From contig NZ_CP126238.1 of assembly GCF_044792555.1 (NCBI RefSeq), positions 3,038,001-3,102,000 of the forward strand: a stretch of 64,000 nucleotides of DNA. The letters are read 5' to 3'. The stretch is from Alicycliphilus denitrificans_A. Its GTDB lineage: Bacteria; Pseudomonadota; Gammaproteobacteria; Burkholderiales; Burkholderiaceae_C. This document shows, in pieces, positions 15,355 through 23,484 of the stretch. Under the pieces are notes generated by a model. It searched no databases. It saw nothing but the letters and a program-made list of their open reading frames with translations, and was not told the origin of the DNA. Every line of letters begins with the position of its first letter. The stretch's first letter is position 1. A program made the translations under genes and the position numbers.

Positions 15355-16800
15355 CTACATCAGGCGGCGCAACAGCCTCACCGCCTGCTCGAAGCGTGCG
15401 CCGTAGGGCGGGTACAGCAGGCGCCCCATGGACCAGCGCGATTGCGCCAGCACGGCCTTTTGGTGGCAAAAGCGCAGAAAACCGATCTCGCCATGGTAGG
15501 CACCCCAGCCGCTGTCGCCCACGCCGCCAAAGGGCAGGTTGTGGTGCGCGATGTGCATCAGCGTGTCGTTCACCGACACGCCGCCGCTCACGGTGCGGCG
15601 CAGCACGTCGTCACGCACGGCCTCGCTGCGGCCGAACCAGTACAGCGCCAGCGGGCGCGGCCCGGCGTTGATGTGGGCGATGGCGTCGTCAAGCCGCTCG
15701 TAGCCGAGCACGGGCAGCACCGGGCCGAAGATCTCCTCCTGCATCAGCTGCATGGCCTGCGTGGCGCCGAACACCAGCATCGGCGCCATCTGACGGCCCA
15801 CGCCGTCGCCGATGCCCTGGGGCGGCGGCGCGGGCGAGCCGGGCACGGGTTGCAGCACCTGCAGCTCGGCGCCCAGGGTCTGGGCCTGCTGCAGCAGGGT
15901 GCGCAGGCGCGCCAGGTGGCGCGGGCTGATGATGGAGGCGTAGTCCGGGTTGCCCTCGAAGTACGGAAACAGCCGCGCCACGGCGGCGCGATAGGCCTCG
16001 GCAAAGACGGCCTCGTTGCCGCGCGGCAACATCACATAGTCCGGTGCGATGCAGGTCTGGCCGGCATTGAACAGCTTGCCGTGGGCGATCTTGAGCGCTG
16101 CGTCCTGTATGTCGCAGTCGGCGTCGATGATGGCCGGCGACTTGCCGCCCAGCTCCAGCGTGGTGGGCGTGAGGTTGGCCGCCGCCGCCTGCGCCACCCT
16201 GCGCCCCACGGCCGTGGAGCCGGTGAACACCAGGTGGTCGAACGGCAGCGAGGCCAGCAGCGCGGCACTGGCGGCGTCGCCCTGCACCACGCAGAACTCG
16301 TCGGGCGCGAAGAACTGCGACACCAGCGCCGCCAGCTGCGCCGCGGTGTGGGGCGTGAGCTCGCTGGGCTTGAGCATGACGCGGTTGCCCGCCGCCAGCG
16401 CGCCGATAACAGGCGCCAGGGCCAGTTGCACGGGGTAGTTCCAGGGCGCGATCACGCCCACCACGCCCAGCGGCTGGCGCTCGATCCAGCCGCGCGCGGG
16501 CTGCAGGAACAGGGGCGTGCGCACCCTCTTGGGCCTGCTCCAGCGCGCCAGGTGGCGCAGGGTGTGGGCGAGCTGCGTGCGCAGCACGAACAGGTCGGCC
16601 ACCTCGGTCAGGCGTGGCGAGCGCATGCCGAAGTCGGCCTGCACCGCGGCCGCGAGCAGCGGGCCATGCTCGTCGAGCAGCTTGGACAGGCGCAGCAGGC
16701 GCTCGCGCCGCAGCGTCAAGGGCACGTCGGGCTGCGCCCGGCTGGCTTGCCGCTGCAGCTCAAAAAGATGGCGAATGTCGTCCGGCGGGGTGGCGCGCAT
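15355..16800 (-). CDS. calB: Coniferyl aldehyde dehydrogenase
   Basis: This 481-residue NAD(P)-dependent aldehyde dehydrogenase closely follows the CalB/class-3 pattern. It has the cofactor segment GVIAPWNYPVQLALAP, the FTGSTAVGRRV motif, the catalytic Glu in LELGGKSP and the nucleophile Cys in FNAGQTCIAPDY. The short C-terminus and the FWRSP-like ending of class 3 enzymes are replaced by a basic tail. It should oxidise aromatic or long-chain aldehydes, such as coniferyl aldehyde to ferulate. It stands alone in this region, so the physiological substrate is inferred. Confidence 0.9.
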   Translation of the reverse strand: MRATPPDDIRHLFELQRQASRAQPDVPLTLRRERLLRLSKLLDEHGPLLAAAVQADFGMRSPRLTEVADLFVLRTQLAHTLRHLARWSRPKRVRTPLFLQPARGWIERQPLGVVGVIAPWNYPVQLALAPVIGALAAGNRVMLKPSELTPHTAAQLAALVSQFFAPDEFCVVQGDAASAALLASLPFDHLVFTGSTAVGRRVAQAAAANLTPTTLELGGKSPAIIDADCDIQDAALKIAHGKLFNAGQTCIAPDYVMLPRGNEAVFAEAYRAAVARLFPYFEGNPDYASIISPRHLARLRTLLQQAQTLGAELQVLQPVPGSPAPPPQGIGDGVGRQMAPMLVFGATQAMQLMQEEIFGPVLPVLGYERLDDAIAHINAGPRPLALYWFGRSEAVRDDVLRRTVSGGVSVNDTLMHIAHHNLPFGGVGDSGWGAYHGEIGFLRFCHQKAVLAQSRWSMGRLLYPPYGARFEQAVRLLRRLM

Positions 16801-16853
16801 GATGAAAGACCGCGCAATTCTTGCGAACTACGCGGCGGGGCTGGTCGAAAGTT

Positions 16854-17147
16854 TCAGCGAATTTCGCGTGGCACCACGTCGGTGATGTCGTGCGCCGGCG
16901 TGCCCTCGCCGCGCCGCGGCTGATCCGGCCTCTGGGCCGTCCAGCGGGCCGTGCTGCGGTAGACCGTGCTCCAGCCGGCGCGCGGATCCATGCGCATGGC
17001 CCAGGGCGTGACGGGCTTGCCCGTCAGCCGCGCCCACAGCGCGCGCGCGCCCCAGACCAGAGCCAGCACCGCCACGGCGGCCACCAGACTCAGGAAGAAG
17101 AGCACCCCACAGGCAAACACCACGAGACGCAAGCTCCAGCGGATCAT
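16854..17147 (-). CDS. Conserved small membrane protein downstream of clpB
   Basis: This encodes about 97 residues: MIRWSLRL, then one long hydrophobic stretch (residues about 8-33), then a charged soluble tail. A start at 17147 gives a basic n-region typical of an inner-membrane anchor; an ATG ten codons earlier is possible. It lies 91 bases downstream of the clpB stop on the same strand. I do not recognise the family and see no catalytic motif. Confidence 0.65.
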   Translation of the reverse strand: MIRWSLRLVVFACGVLFFLSLVAAVAVLALVWGARALWARLTGKPVTPWAMRMDPRAGWSTVYRSTARWTAQRPDQPRRGEGTPAHDITDVVPREIR

Positions 17148-17238
17148 GCCGGTAACGACTTCATTCAAACCATGCACCTTTCTGACAGTTGGGCGCGCGG
17201 GCCTGCCCGCGCTTCACATTCCAGGCCAATGGTAGGGC

Positions 17239-19842
17239 TCAACCCTCGGCATGGCCCGCGCCAAAGTGGAATACCCCTGGCTCCTGCACCGGATCCACAT
17301 CCACGGTAATCACGCTCTTGGGCGCATAGTGCCCCTGCAGCAGCAGCTTGGACAGCGGGTTTTCGATGCGCTGCTGGATGGCCCGCTTCAGCGGGCGCGC
17401 GCCAAACACCGGATCGAAGCCCACCTTGGCCAGCTCTGCCATGGCCGTCTTCGACACCTGCAGCGCCAGTTCCATCTTCGCCAGGCGCGCTTCGAGCAGC
17501 TTGAGCTGGATGTGCGCAATGGCTTCGATGTGCTTGGCGTCCAGGCCATGGAACACCACCGTCTCGTCGATACGATTCAGGAATTCGGGTCGGAAATGGT
17601 TTTTTAGTTCCCCCCACACCGCCTCCTTGATGTCCTCGGCGCCCTGCCCCACCATGGCCTGGATCAACGGCGAGCCGATGTTGCTGGTCATGACGATAAC
17701 CGTGTTCTTGAAGTCCACGGTGCGGCCCTGGCCATCGGTCAGGCGGCCGTCGTCGAGCACCTGCAGCAGCACGTTGAACACGTCCGGGTGGGCCTTTTCC
17801 ACCTCGTCGAGCAGCAGTACGGAATAGGGTTTCCTGCGCACGGCCTCCGTCAGATAGCCGCCCTCTTCATAGCCCACATAGCCTGGAGGCGCGCCAATCA
17901 AGCGCGCGACGCTATGCTTTTCCATGAATTCGCTCATGTCGATGCGCACCATGTGGTCGTCGCTGTCGAACAGAAAGCCCGCCAGCGCCTTGCACAGCTC
18001 GGTCTTGCCCACGCCCGTGGGGCCCAGAAACAGGAAGCTGCCCAGCGGCCGGTTCGGGTCCGAAAGCCCTGAGCGCGAGCGGCGGATGGCATTCGCCACG
18101 GCGCTAATCGCCTCGTCCTGGCCCACCACGCGCTCGTGCAGCTTGTCCTCCATGTGCAAGAGCTTGTCCTTCTCGCCCTGCATCATCTTGGCCACGGGAA
18201 TGCCGGTGGCGCGGCTGACCACCTCGGCGATCTCCTCGGCGCCCACATGGGTGCGCAGCAGTTTGTGCCGGGGCGCGCCGCCGCCGGCCTCGCTGTCCTG
18301 CGCCTCCTTCAAGCGCTTTTCAAGTTCGGGCAGGCGGCCGTATTGCAGCTCGGCCACCTTGTTGAAGTCGCCCTTGCGCTTCAGGTCGTCGATCTGCGTG
18401 CGGATGACGTCGATGTCCTTGCGGATCTGTTCGCTGCCCTGGGCGCTGGCCTTCTCGGACTTCCAGACTTCCTCCAGGTCGGCGTACTCGCGCTCCACGT
18501 TGGCGAGTTCTTCCTCAATCAGCTGCAGGCGCTTTTGCGAGGCCTCGTCCTGCTCCTTCTTCATCGCCTCGCGCTCGATCTTGAGCTGGATCATGCGGCG
18601 TTCGAGTCTGTCCAGCGCCTCGGGCTTGGAGTCGATCTCGATCTTGATCTTGGCCGCGGCCTCGTCGATCAGGTCGATGGCCTTGTCCGGCAGGAAGCGG
18701 TCGGTGATGTAGCGGTGGGACAGTTCTGCTGCAGCAACGATGGCGGGATCCGTAATGTCCACGCCGTGATGTGCCTCATAGCGCACCTGCAGGCCGCGCA
18801 GGATGGCGATGGTGTCCTCCACCGTCGGCTCCTGCACCAGCACCTTCTGGAAGCGCCGCTCCAGCGCCGCGTCCTTCTCGATGTACTTGCGGTACTCGTC
18901 AAGCGTGGTCGCGCCTATGCAGTGCAGCTCGCCGCGCGCCAGGGCGGGTTTGAGCATGTTGCCGGCGTCGATCGCGCCCTCGGCCTTGCCGGCGCCGACC
19001 ATGGTGTGGATCTCGTCGATGAACAGGATGATGCGCCCCTCCTCGTGCGCCACCTCTTTCAGCACCGACTTCAGGCGCTCCTCGAACTCGCCGCGGTACT
19101 TGGCACCGGCCAGCAGGCCCGCCATGTCCAGCACCAGCACACGCTTGTTCTTCAGCGACTCGGGCACCTCGCCCTCGACGATGCGCTGCGCCAGGCCCTC
19201 GACAATGGCCGTCTTGCCCACGCCGGGCTCGCCGATCAGCACCGGGTTGTTCTTGCTGCGCCGCTGCAGCACCTGGATGGCGCGGCGGATCTCGTCATCG
19301 CGCCCGATCACCGGATCGAGCTTGCCCAGGCGGGCGCGCTCGGTCAGGTCCAGGCAGTATTTCTTCAGGGCTTCGCGCTGGCCCTCGGCCTCGGCGTTGT
19401 CCACCTTCTGGCCGCCGCGCACGGCGTCGATGGCGGCCTCCAGGCTCTTGCGCGTGAGGCCGTTGTCCTTGGCCAGCTGGGCGGCATCGCCCTTGCTGTC
19501 CACCAGGGCCAGCAGGAACAGCTCGCTGGCGATGAATTGGTCGCCACGCTGGATCGCCTCCTTCTCGGTGGCCTGCAGCACGCGGCCGAGCTCCGGGCTG
19601 GCCTGCACCTGCTCATGCCCCTGCACCTGGGGCAGGCGCTTGATCGCGGCCTCGGCGGCCTTGAGCAGGCCGGCCACGTTGGCGCCGGCACGCTCCACGA
19701 GCGCACGCGGGCCGTCCTCCTGGCGCAGCATGGCGGCCAGCAGGTGCACCGGCTCGATATAAGCGTTGTCATGGCCCAGCGCGAGCGACTGGGCATCGGA
19801 CAGGGCTTCCTGGAACTTGGTAGTGAGTTTGTCGAGACGCAT
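17239..19842 (-). CDS. clpB: ATP-dependent disaggregase ClpB
   Basis: This 867-residue Hsp100 chaperone works with DnaK to dissolve protein aggregates after heat stress. It has the Clp N-terminal domain (1-150), the first AAA+ module with GEPGVGKTA and IDEIHTMVGAG, the long coiled-coil M-domain (about 400-530) that distinguishes ClpB from ClpA, and the second AAA+ module with GPTGVGKTE, the pore loop GYVGYEEGGYL and LLDEVEKAHPD. The length matches E. coli ClpB (857). GGAGG precedes the ATG at 19842. A sigma-32-type promoter lies just upstream. Confidence 0.98.
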   Translation of the reverse strand: MRLDKLTTKFQEALSDAQSLALGHDNAYIEPVHLLAAMLRQEDGPRALVERAGANVAGLLKAAEAAIKRLPQVQGHEQVQASPELGRVLQATEKEAIQRGDQFIASELFLLALVDSKGDAAQLAKDNGLTRKSLEAAIDAVRGGQKVDNAEAEGQREALKKYCLDLTERARLGKLDPVIGRDDEIRRAIQVLQRRSKNNPVLIGEPGVGKTAIVEGLAQRIVEGEVPESLKNKRVLVLDMAGLLAGAKYRGEFEERLKSVLKEVAHEEGRIILFIDEIHTMVGAGKAEGAIDAGNMLKPALARGELHCIGATTLDEYRKYIEKDAALERRFQKVLVQEPTVEDTIAILRGLQVRYEAHHGVDITDPAIVAAAELSHRYITDRFLPDKAIDLIDEAAAKIKIEIDSKPEALDRLERRMIQLKIEREAMKKEQDEASQKRLQLIEEELANVEREYADLEEVWKSEKASAQGSEQIRKDIDVIRTQIDDLKRKGDFNKVAELQYGRLPELEKRLKEAQDSEAGGGAPRHKLLRTHVGAEEIAEVVSRATGIPVAKMMQGEKDKLLHMEDKLHERVVGQDEAISAVANAIRRSRSGLSDPNRPLGSFLFLGPTGVGKTELCKALAGFLFDSDDHMVRIDMSEFMEKHSVARLIGAPPGYVGYEEGGYLTEAVRRKPYSVLLLDEVEKAHPDVFNVLLQVLDDGRLTDGQGRTVDFKNTVIVMTSNIGSPLIQAMVGQGAEDIKEAVWGELKNHFRPEFLNRIDETVVFHGLDAKHIEAIAHIQLKLLEARLAKMELALQVSKTAMAELAKVGFDPVFGARPLKRAIQQRIENPLSKLLLQGHYAPKSVITVDVDPVQEPGVFHFGAGHAEG

Positions 19843-19864
19843 GTAAAACCTCCAACTTGCTGCT

Positions 19865-19893
19865 AGCTAGGGCTTGCGCGCCTCGATTTCAAG
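19865..19893 (-). promoter_or_regulatory. Sigma-32 heat-shock promoter of clpB
   Basis: On the minus strand CTTGAAA (19893-19887) is followed after 14 bases by CCCTAGCT (19872-19865). This is close to the RpoH consensus CTTGAAA-N11-15-CCCCATNT. It falls in the 67-base gap between moaE and clpB, giving clpB its own heat-inducible promoter. Confidence 0.8.
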
Positions 19894-19909
19894 CCATGGC
19901 GCGACAAAT

Positions 19910-20386
19910 TCAGCCCACCTGCGGCGGCGCGGCAATGCCCCAGCGCGCCAGCGCCGCGTCGTCGGCAACGCGCGCATCCACCCAGCGCGCGCCTTCGGGG
20001 GTCTGCTCCTTCTTCCAGAACGGCGCCTGGGTCTTCAGGTAGTCCATGAGGAATTCGCAGGCCTGGAAGCTCTCGCCGCGGTGCGCGCTGGTGACGGCCA
20101 CCAGCACGATCTGGTCCAGCGGCTGCAGCAACCCCACGCGGTGGATCACGCGCACGCCATACAGGTCGAAGCGGGCCAACGCCTCGTCGATCATGGCCGC
20201 TATGGATTTTTCCGTCATGCCGGGGTAATGCTCCAGTTCCATGCTGGCGACGGCGTCGCCCTCGTTCCTGTCGCGCACCGTGCCCACGAAGCAGCAGACG
20301 GCGCCCACGCGCGCATCCCCGGCGCGCAGCAGGGCCAGTTCGGTGGAAACATCGAAGTCCTGAGTCTGGATGGAAACGCGAGTCAT
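19910..20386 (-). CDS. moaE: Molybdopterin synthase large subunit MoaE
   Basis: This 158-residue subunit pairs with MoaD to insert two sulfurs into precursor Z, making molybdopterin. Conserved segments are GAVCCFVGTVRD, LEHYPGMTE, HRVGLLQP, VAVTSAHRGESF and the active-site YLKTQAPFWKKE. The length is normal (about 150). It starts at 20386, only 27 bases from the plus-strand gene at 20414, so its promoter must overlap that region. Three small plus-strand genes separate it from moaD. Confidence 0.95.
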   Translation of the reverse strand: MTRVSIQTQDFDVSTELALLRAGDARVGAVCCFVGTVRDRNEGDAVASMELEHYPGMTEKSIAAMIDEALARFDLYGVRVIHRVGLLQPLDQIVLVAVTSAHRGESFQACEFLMDYLKTQAPFWKKEQTPEGARWVDARVADDAALARWGIAAPPQVG

Positions 20387-20413
20387 GGCGGCAGAAAAGG
20401 AGTAGGCGGCAAA

Positions 20414-20695
20414 ATGGCCACTTTAACGCCCCCGCACGCCATGGCCCAGCAAACCATCACCACTGCCGACTACATGCTCTACCCCTCGCCGCGCAACGTG
20501 CACCGCGTGGTGTTTGAGTTCCAGACCTTCGTACCCCAGCCCTATGCGCTGATCGACCTGCCCAGCTTCGACCTGACGGGCCGCCACAGCCTGTTTTCCG
20601 CCCAGCGCCGGGCCGACGGCAAGATGGGCCAGCTCGTGACCTTCGAGCTGGAGAGCGACCAGCAGCGCTTTGAGCGCCTGTTCGTGCCAGACTGA
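20414..20695 (+). CDS. Conserved hypothetical protein
   Basis: This encodes 93 residues with a soluble, mixed composition (MLYPSPRNVHRVVFEF, then DLTGRHSLFSAQRR). There is no signal peptide, membrane segment or motif I recognise. AAGGAG lies 12 bases upstream of the ATG at 20414; a second ATG at 20441 has no ribosome binding site but would begin MAQQTITTADYM. It is the first of three small plus-strand genes placed between moaE and moaD. Confidence 0.6.
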   Translation: MATLTPPHAMAQQTITTADYMLYPSPRNVHRVVFEFQTFVPQPYALIDLPSFDLTGRHSLFSAQRRADGKMGQLVTFELESDQQRFERLFVPD

Positions 20696-20830
20696 AGGCC
20701 ACGACCTGCGCCCCGCCAATGCCCGACGGCCATACTGTGGCATACCCTTGGGCCTTGACCTTAATCAAAGTGATTCCCCCCTGCCTGCGCTGCAATGGAA
20801 CGCAGCAGTCAACAACAGAGGGAAAGCACC

Positions 20831-20974
20831 ATGCAATTACTCAAGCAACTCTTCACCACCGAGGTGGGCCTGTTCAGCGCCGTGGGCATCGGCTTCATGC
20901 TGGGCATGTCGGGTTTCTTCATCTGGCTGTTCACGCGCAACGATGCGCCGCAGGCCGAGCACAACAAGCCCTGA
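20831..20974 (+). CDS. DUF3149 small membrane protein
   Basis: This 47-residue protein reads MQLLKQLFTTEVGLFSAVGI, then a single transmembrane helix (GFMLGMSGFFIWLF), then a short polar tail ending in AEHNKP. The arrangement matches DUF3149, a family of tiny single-span proteins of unknown function. GGAAAG lies upstream of the ATG and a strong terminator follows the stop, which supports it as a real short gene. Confidence 0.75.
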   Translation: MQLLKQLFTTEVGLFSAVGIGFMLGMSGFFIWLFTRNDAPQAEHNKP

Positions 20975-20992
20975 GCACCGCCCCGCGCCAGT

Positions 20993-21028
20993 GGCGCCGC
21001 ATCCGTCGGGAGCGGCGCCTTTGTTTTT
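20993..21028 (+). terminator. Terminator after the DUF3149 gene
   Basis: An eight-base stem GGCGCCGC / GCGGCGCC with an 11-base loop is followed by TTTGTTTTT. It is placed 18 bases after the DUF3149 stop codon and just before the next gene. Confidence 0.85.
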
Positions 21029-21040
21029 GCACAATGGCGC

Positions 21041-21358
21041 ATGCAAGACGACAACCAAATCCTGGTCCCACCCTCCTTCATCGCGCTCTACAGCGACGCG
21101 CGCCAGCGCCTGCTGACGCCAGCGGGCGAGGTGCGCGCGCGCTACGAGCTGTGCGAAGACCTGGCCTGCCACCTGGTGGAGCAGGCGCAGCAGCTGTACC
21201 ACGGCGGCGCCCGGTCAGAGGAAGGCGTGCTGCTGGGCATGCATGCCGCTCTGGCGGGCCCCGATAGCGGCGTGAGCGCCCCGGAGGCGCGCTGGATCAC
21301 GCTGCGCCTGGCCGAGCTGCTGGGCTGGCGCAGCCCGGCGCTGCCGACGCAGGATTGA
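21041..21358 (+). CDS. Conserved hypothetical protein
   Basis: This encodes 105 residues beginning MQDDNQILVPPSFIALYSDARQR, with a helical central part (RYELCEDLACHLVEQAQQ) and ending ARWITLRLAELLGWRSP. I have seen similar Comamonadaceae proteins named as ATPases with chaperone activity, but no Walker motif is present here, so that name is not supported. It converges on moaD, their stops six bases apart. Confidence 0.7.
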   Translation: MQDDNQILVPPSFIALYSDARQRLLTPAGEVRARYELCEDLACHLVEQAQQLYHGGARSEEGVLLGMHAALAGPDSGVSAPEARWITLRLAELLGWRSPALPTQD

Positions 21359-21364
21359 TGGCCG

Positions 21365-21628
21365 TCAGCCGCCGGTGACGGGCGGAAAGAACGCCGCCTC
21401 GGCACCATCGGCCAGGGGCGTGGCGTCCTGGCCCATGACCTGGTTCAGGGCCATGCGCACGGCGCGCCCGCGTGCCAGGCACTGGGCCCAGGGCTGGCCG
21501 CGGGCGATGAGCTCGTCGCGCAGCGCCCCCAGCGTGGCGGCACCGGTCTGCACGGTTTCCTGGCCCGTGCCCACGGCCTCGCGGATGGAGGCGAAATAGC
21601 GCACCGTGATCGTGAGGGGGACGGTCAT
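21365..21628 (-). CDS. moaD: Molybdopterin synthase sulfur carrier MoaD
   Basis: This 87-residue ubiquitin-like protein ends in the required Gly-Gly (FFPPVTGG), the site that is adenylated and thiocarboxylated. The ITVRYFASIREAVG start and VRMALNQ segment match the family. It overlaps the upstream moeA gene by four bases (ATGA), so the two are translationally coupled. Confidence 0.94.
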   Translation of the reverse strand: MTVPLTITVRYFASIREAVGTGQETVQTGAATLGALRDELIARGQPWAQCLARGRAVRMALNQVMGQDATPLADGAEAAFFPPVTGG

Positions 21629-22857
21629 GACAGCAACTCCGCAAACGGCAAAAAGCGCACGCGGTCACCGCGCGCAATGGTCTGACCGGCGGGATTGTCC
21701 ACCACGCCGTCAGCCCAGGCCGCCGAGGTAAGCACCCCCGAGCTTTGGTTCGGAAACAGCTCCAGCGTGCCGTCCGCCCCCTGGCGCACGCGCAGGAATT
21801 CACGGCGTTTGTCGGCCTTTGGCCAATCGAATCCAGCGGTAGCAGCTATCGCTTTAGGAGCGACATCCTGCACCCCCTGCAACCGCAGCAGGAAGGGGCG
21901 CACCAGCAGGCCGAAGGTGACGAAGCTCGACACCGGGTTGCCCGGCAGGCCCATGAAGTGGGCGCCGGCTATGCGGCCATAGGCGAAGGGCTTGCCCGGC
22001 TTCATGGCGATCTGCCAGAGATCAAGGCGCCCCAGGCTCTCCACGGCGGGCTTGATGTGGTCTTCCTCGCCCACCGAAACGCCGCCGCTGGTCAGGATCA
22101 GGTCGTGCCCCTGCGCGGCGCCCTGCAGCGCGGCCAGGGTGGCCTCGCGCCGATCCGGCACTATCCCCAGGTCGCTCACCTCGCAGCCCAGGCGCCGCAG
22201 CATGGCGCGCAGAAAGAAGCGGTTGCTGTTGTAGATGGCGCCCGGGCGCATCTGCGCGGGCGCCACCTCGCCGGGCATGACGAGTTCGTCGCCCGTGGAG
22301 AACAGCGCCACGCGCGGCCGGCGTGCCACCTGGAGTTCGGCCAGGCCGATGCTGGCGGCCAGGCCCAGCTCGGCGGGGGTGAGGCGCGTGCCGGCGGCCA
22401 GCACCTCGGCGCCCAGGGTGATGTCCTCGCCGGCGCGGCGGATCCACTGGCCCGCGGCGGGCACGGCGTTCACGCGCACGCGCTCGCCGTCGAGCGCCTC
22501 GCAGTCCTCCTGCATCACGATGGCGTCGGCCCCAGCGGGCACGGGAGCACCCGTGAAGATGCGTGCCGCCGTGCCGGCCGCCAGCGGCGCGCCGGCCTCG
22601 CCCGCGGCAATGCGCTGGGACACGGACAGCGCCACGCCCGCGGCGGTGATGTCGGCGCGGCGCACGGCGTAGCCGTCCATGGCGCTGTTGTCCTGCGGCG
22701 GCACCTGCAGCGGCGAGATGGCCGGCTGCGCCAGCACGCGGCCGTCGGCGTCGAAGGTGTCGACGGTGTCCGTGCCAGCCAGGGGGGCGGCCTGCGCGAG
22801 CAGTTCGGCCAGGGCCTCGTGCAGGGGTTTGAGGGGCGCACGCGCCTTCGATGTCAT
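21625..22857 (-). CDS. moeA: Molybdopterin molybdotransferase MoeA
   Basis: This 410-residue enzyme ligates molybdate to adenylated molybdopterin. It has PPQDNSAMDGYAVR, AGEAGAPLAAGTAARIFTGA, the VPAGADAIVMQED active-site loop, GDELV, the GVSVGEEDH segment of the MoCF fold and the late GLPGNPVSSFVTF. The ATG at 22857 overlaps the mobB stop (ATGA); a TTG two codons earlier is less likely. It sits in the mobB-moeA-moaD run. Confidence 0.95.
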   Translation of the reverse strand: MTSKARAPLKPLHEALAELLAQAAPLAGTDTVDTFDADGRVLAQPAISPLQVPPQDNSAMDGYAVRRADITAAGVALSVSQRIAAGEAGAPLAAGTAARIFTGAPVPAGADAIVMQEDCEALDGERVRVNAVPAAGQWIRRAGEDITLGAEVLAAGTRLTPAELGLAASIGLAELQVARRPRVALFSTGDELVMPGEVAPAQMRPGAIYNSNRFFLRAMLRRLGCEVSDLGIVPDRREATLAALQGAAQGHDLILTSGGVSVGEEDHIKPAVESLGRLDLWQIAMKPGKPFAYGRIAGAHFMGLPGNPVSSFVTFGLLVRPFLLRLQGVQDVAPKAIAATAGFDWPKADKRREFLRVRQGADGTLELFPNQSSGVLTSAAWADGVVDNPAGQTIARGDRVRFLPFAELLS

Positions 22858-23405
22858 TCGCAAGCCTCCAGGGGTTGGGGCAGATAGTCAAAACGCGCAC
22901 CCTGCTCCAGCAGCCACTGCACGACCGCAGGCGGGTCGCCCAGGTGCAGCACCGGCAGCGCCGTGGCTGCGGGCAGCTGCGGCGCGTCGGTGGCCACGGC
23001 GACGATGTGGGGGTCGTGCGGGTAGAGCGCGAGGCGCTCACGGTATTCGGGCGTGGCGGCACGCCAGATCTCGATCTTGGGCAGGTCGCAGTCCTTGAAG
23101 CCCTCCACCAGCACCCAGTCCACCCGCGGGTCCAGCTCGGCCAGCAGCTCGTGCACGCCGGGCTGGTGCTGCTGCTCGAACTCGCGCATCAGCGCCATGC
23201 GCCGGTCGGAGGCCACGACGACCTCGTAGGCCCCGGCCTCGCGGTGGCGCCAGCTGTCCTTGCCCACATGGTCGATGTCGAACTTGTGGTGCGCGTGCTT
23301 GACCACCGATACGCGCAGGCCACGCAGGCGCAGGTCGGGAATCAGCCGCTCGAGCAGCGTGGTCTTGCCGCTGCCCGAATAGCCGGCAAAGCCAACCACC
23401 TTCAT
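22854..23405 (-). CDS. mobB: Molybdopterin-guanine dinucleotide biosynthesis protein MobB
   Basis: This 183-residue GTP-binding protein assists formation of the MGD form of the molybdenum cofactor. It opens MKVVGFAGYSGSGKTTLLERLI with a P-loop (GYSGSGKT), followed by SVVKHAHHKFDIDHVGKDSWRH and the VDWVLVEGFKD switch segment. The length is normal. It overlaps moeA at its 3' end. No MobA gene is in the window. Confidence 0.94.
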   Translation of the reverse strand: MKVVGFAGYSGSGKTTLLERLIPDLRLRGLRVSVVKHAHHKFDIDHVGKDSWRHREAGAYEVVVASDRRMALMREFEQQHQPGVHELLAELDPRVDWVLVEGFKDCDLPKIEIWRAATPEYRERLALYPHDPHIVAVATDAPQLPAATALPVLHLGDPPAVVQWLLEQGARFDYLPQPLEACE

Positions 23406-23430
23406 CGCGCCACTCCTTTGGTTCCGCTCA

Positions 23431-23482
23431 TCAATTAATAGCTTCCAGCGCTTGATGGATAAGCGCCGAAGGCCAATTTATC
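23431..23482. repeat. Dispersed palindromic repeat, copy D
   Basis: The core AGCGCTTGATGGATAAGCGC is at 23447-23466, preceded by AATTAATAGCTTCC and followed by CGAAGGCCAATTT. It fills the 79-base gap between thrC and mobB, ending three bases from the thrC stop codon. Confidence 0.85.
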
Positions 23483-23484
23483 CC

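Noticed and set aside
18136..19866. 576-codon frame opposite clpB
   Set aside because: It is antisense to ClpB coding sequence and has no recognisable domain.
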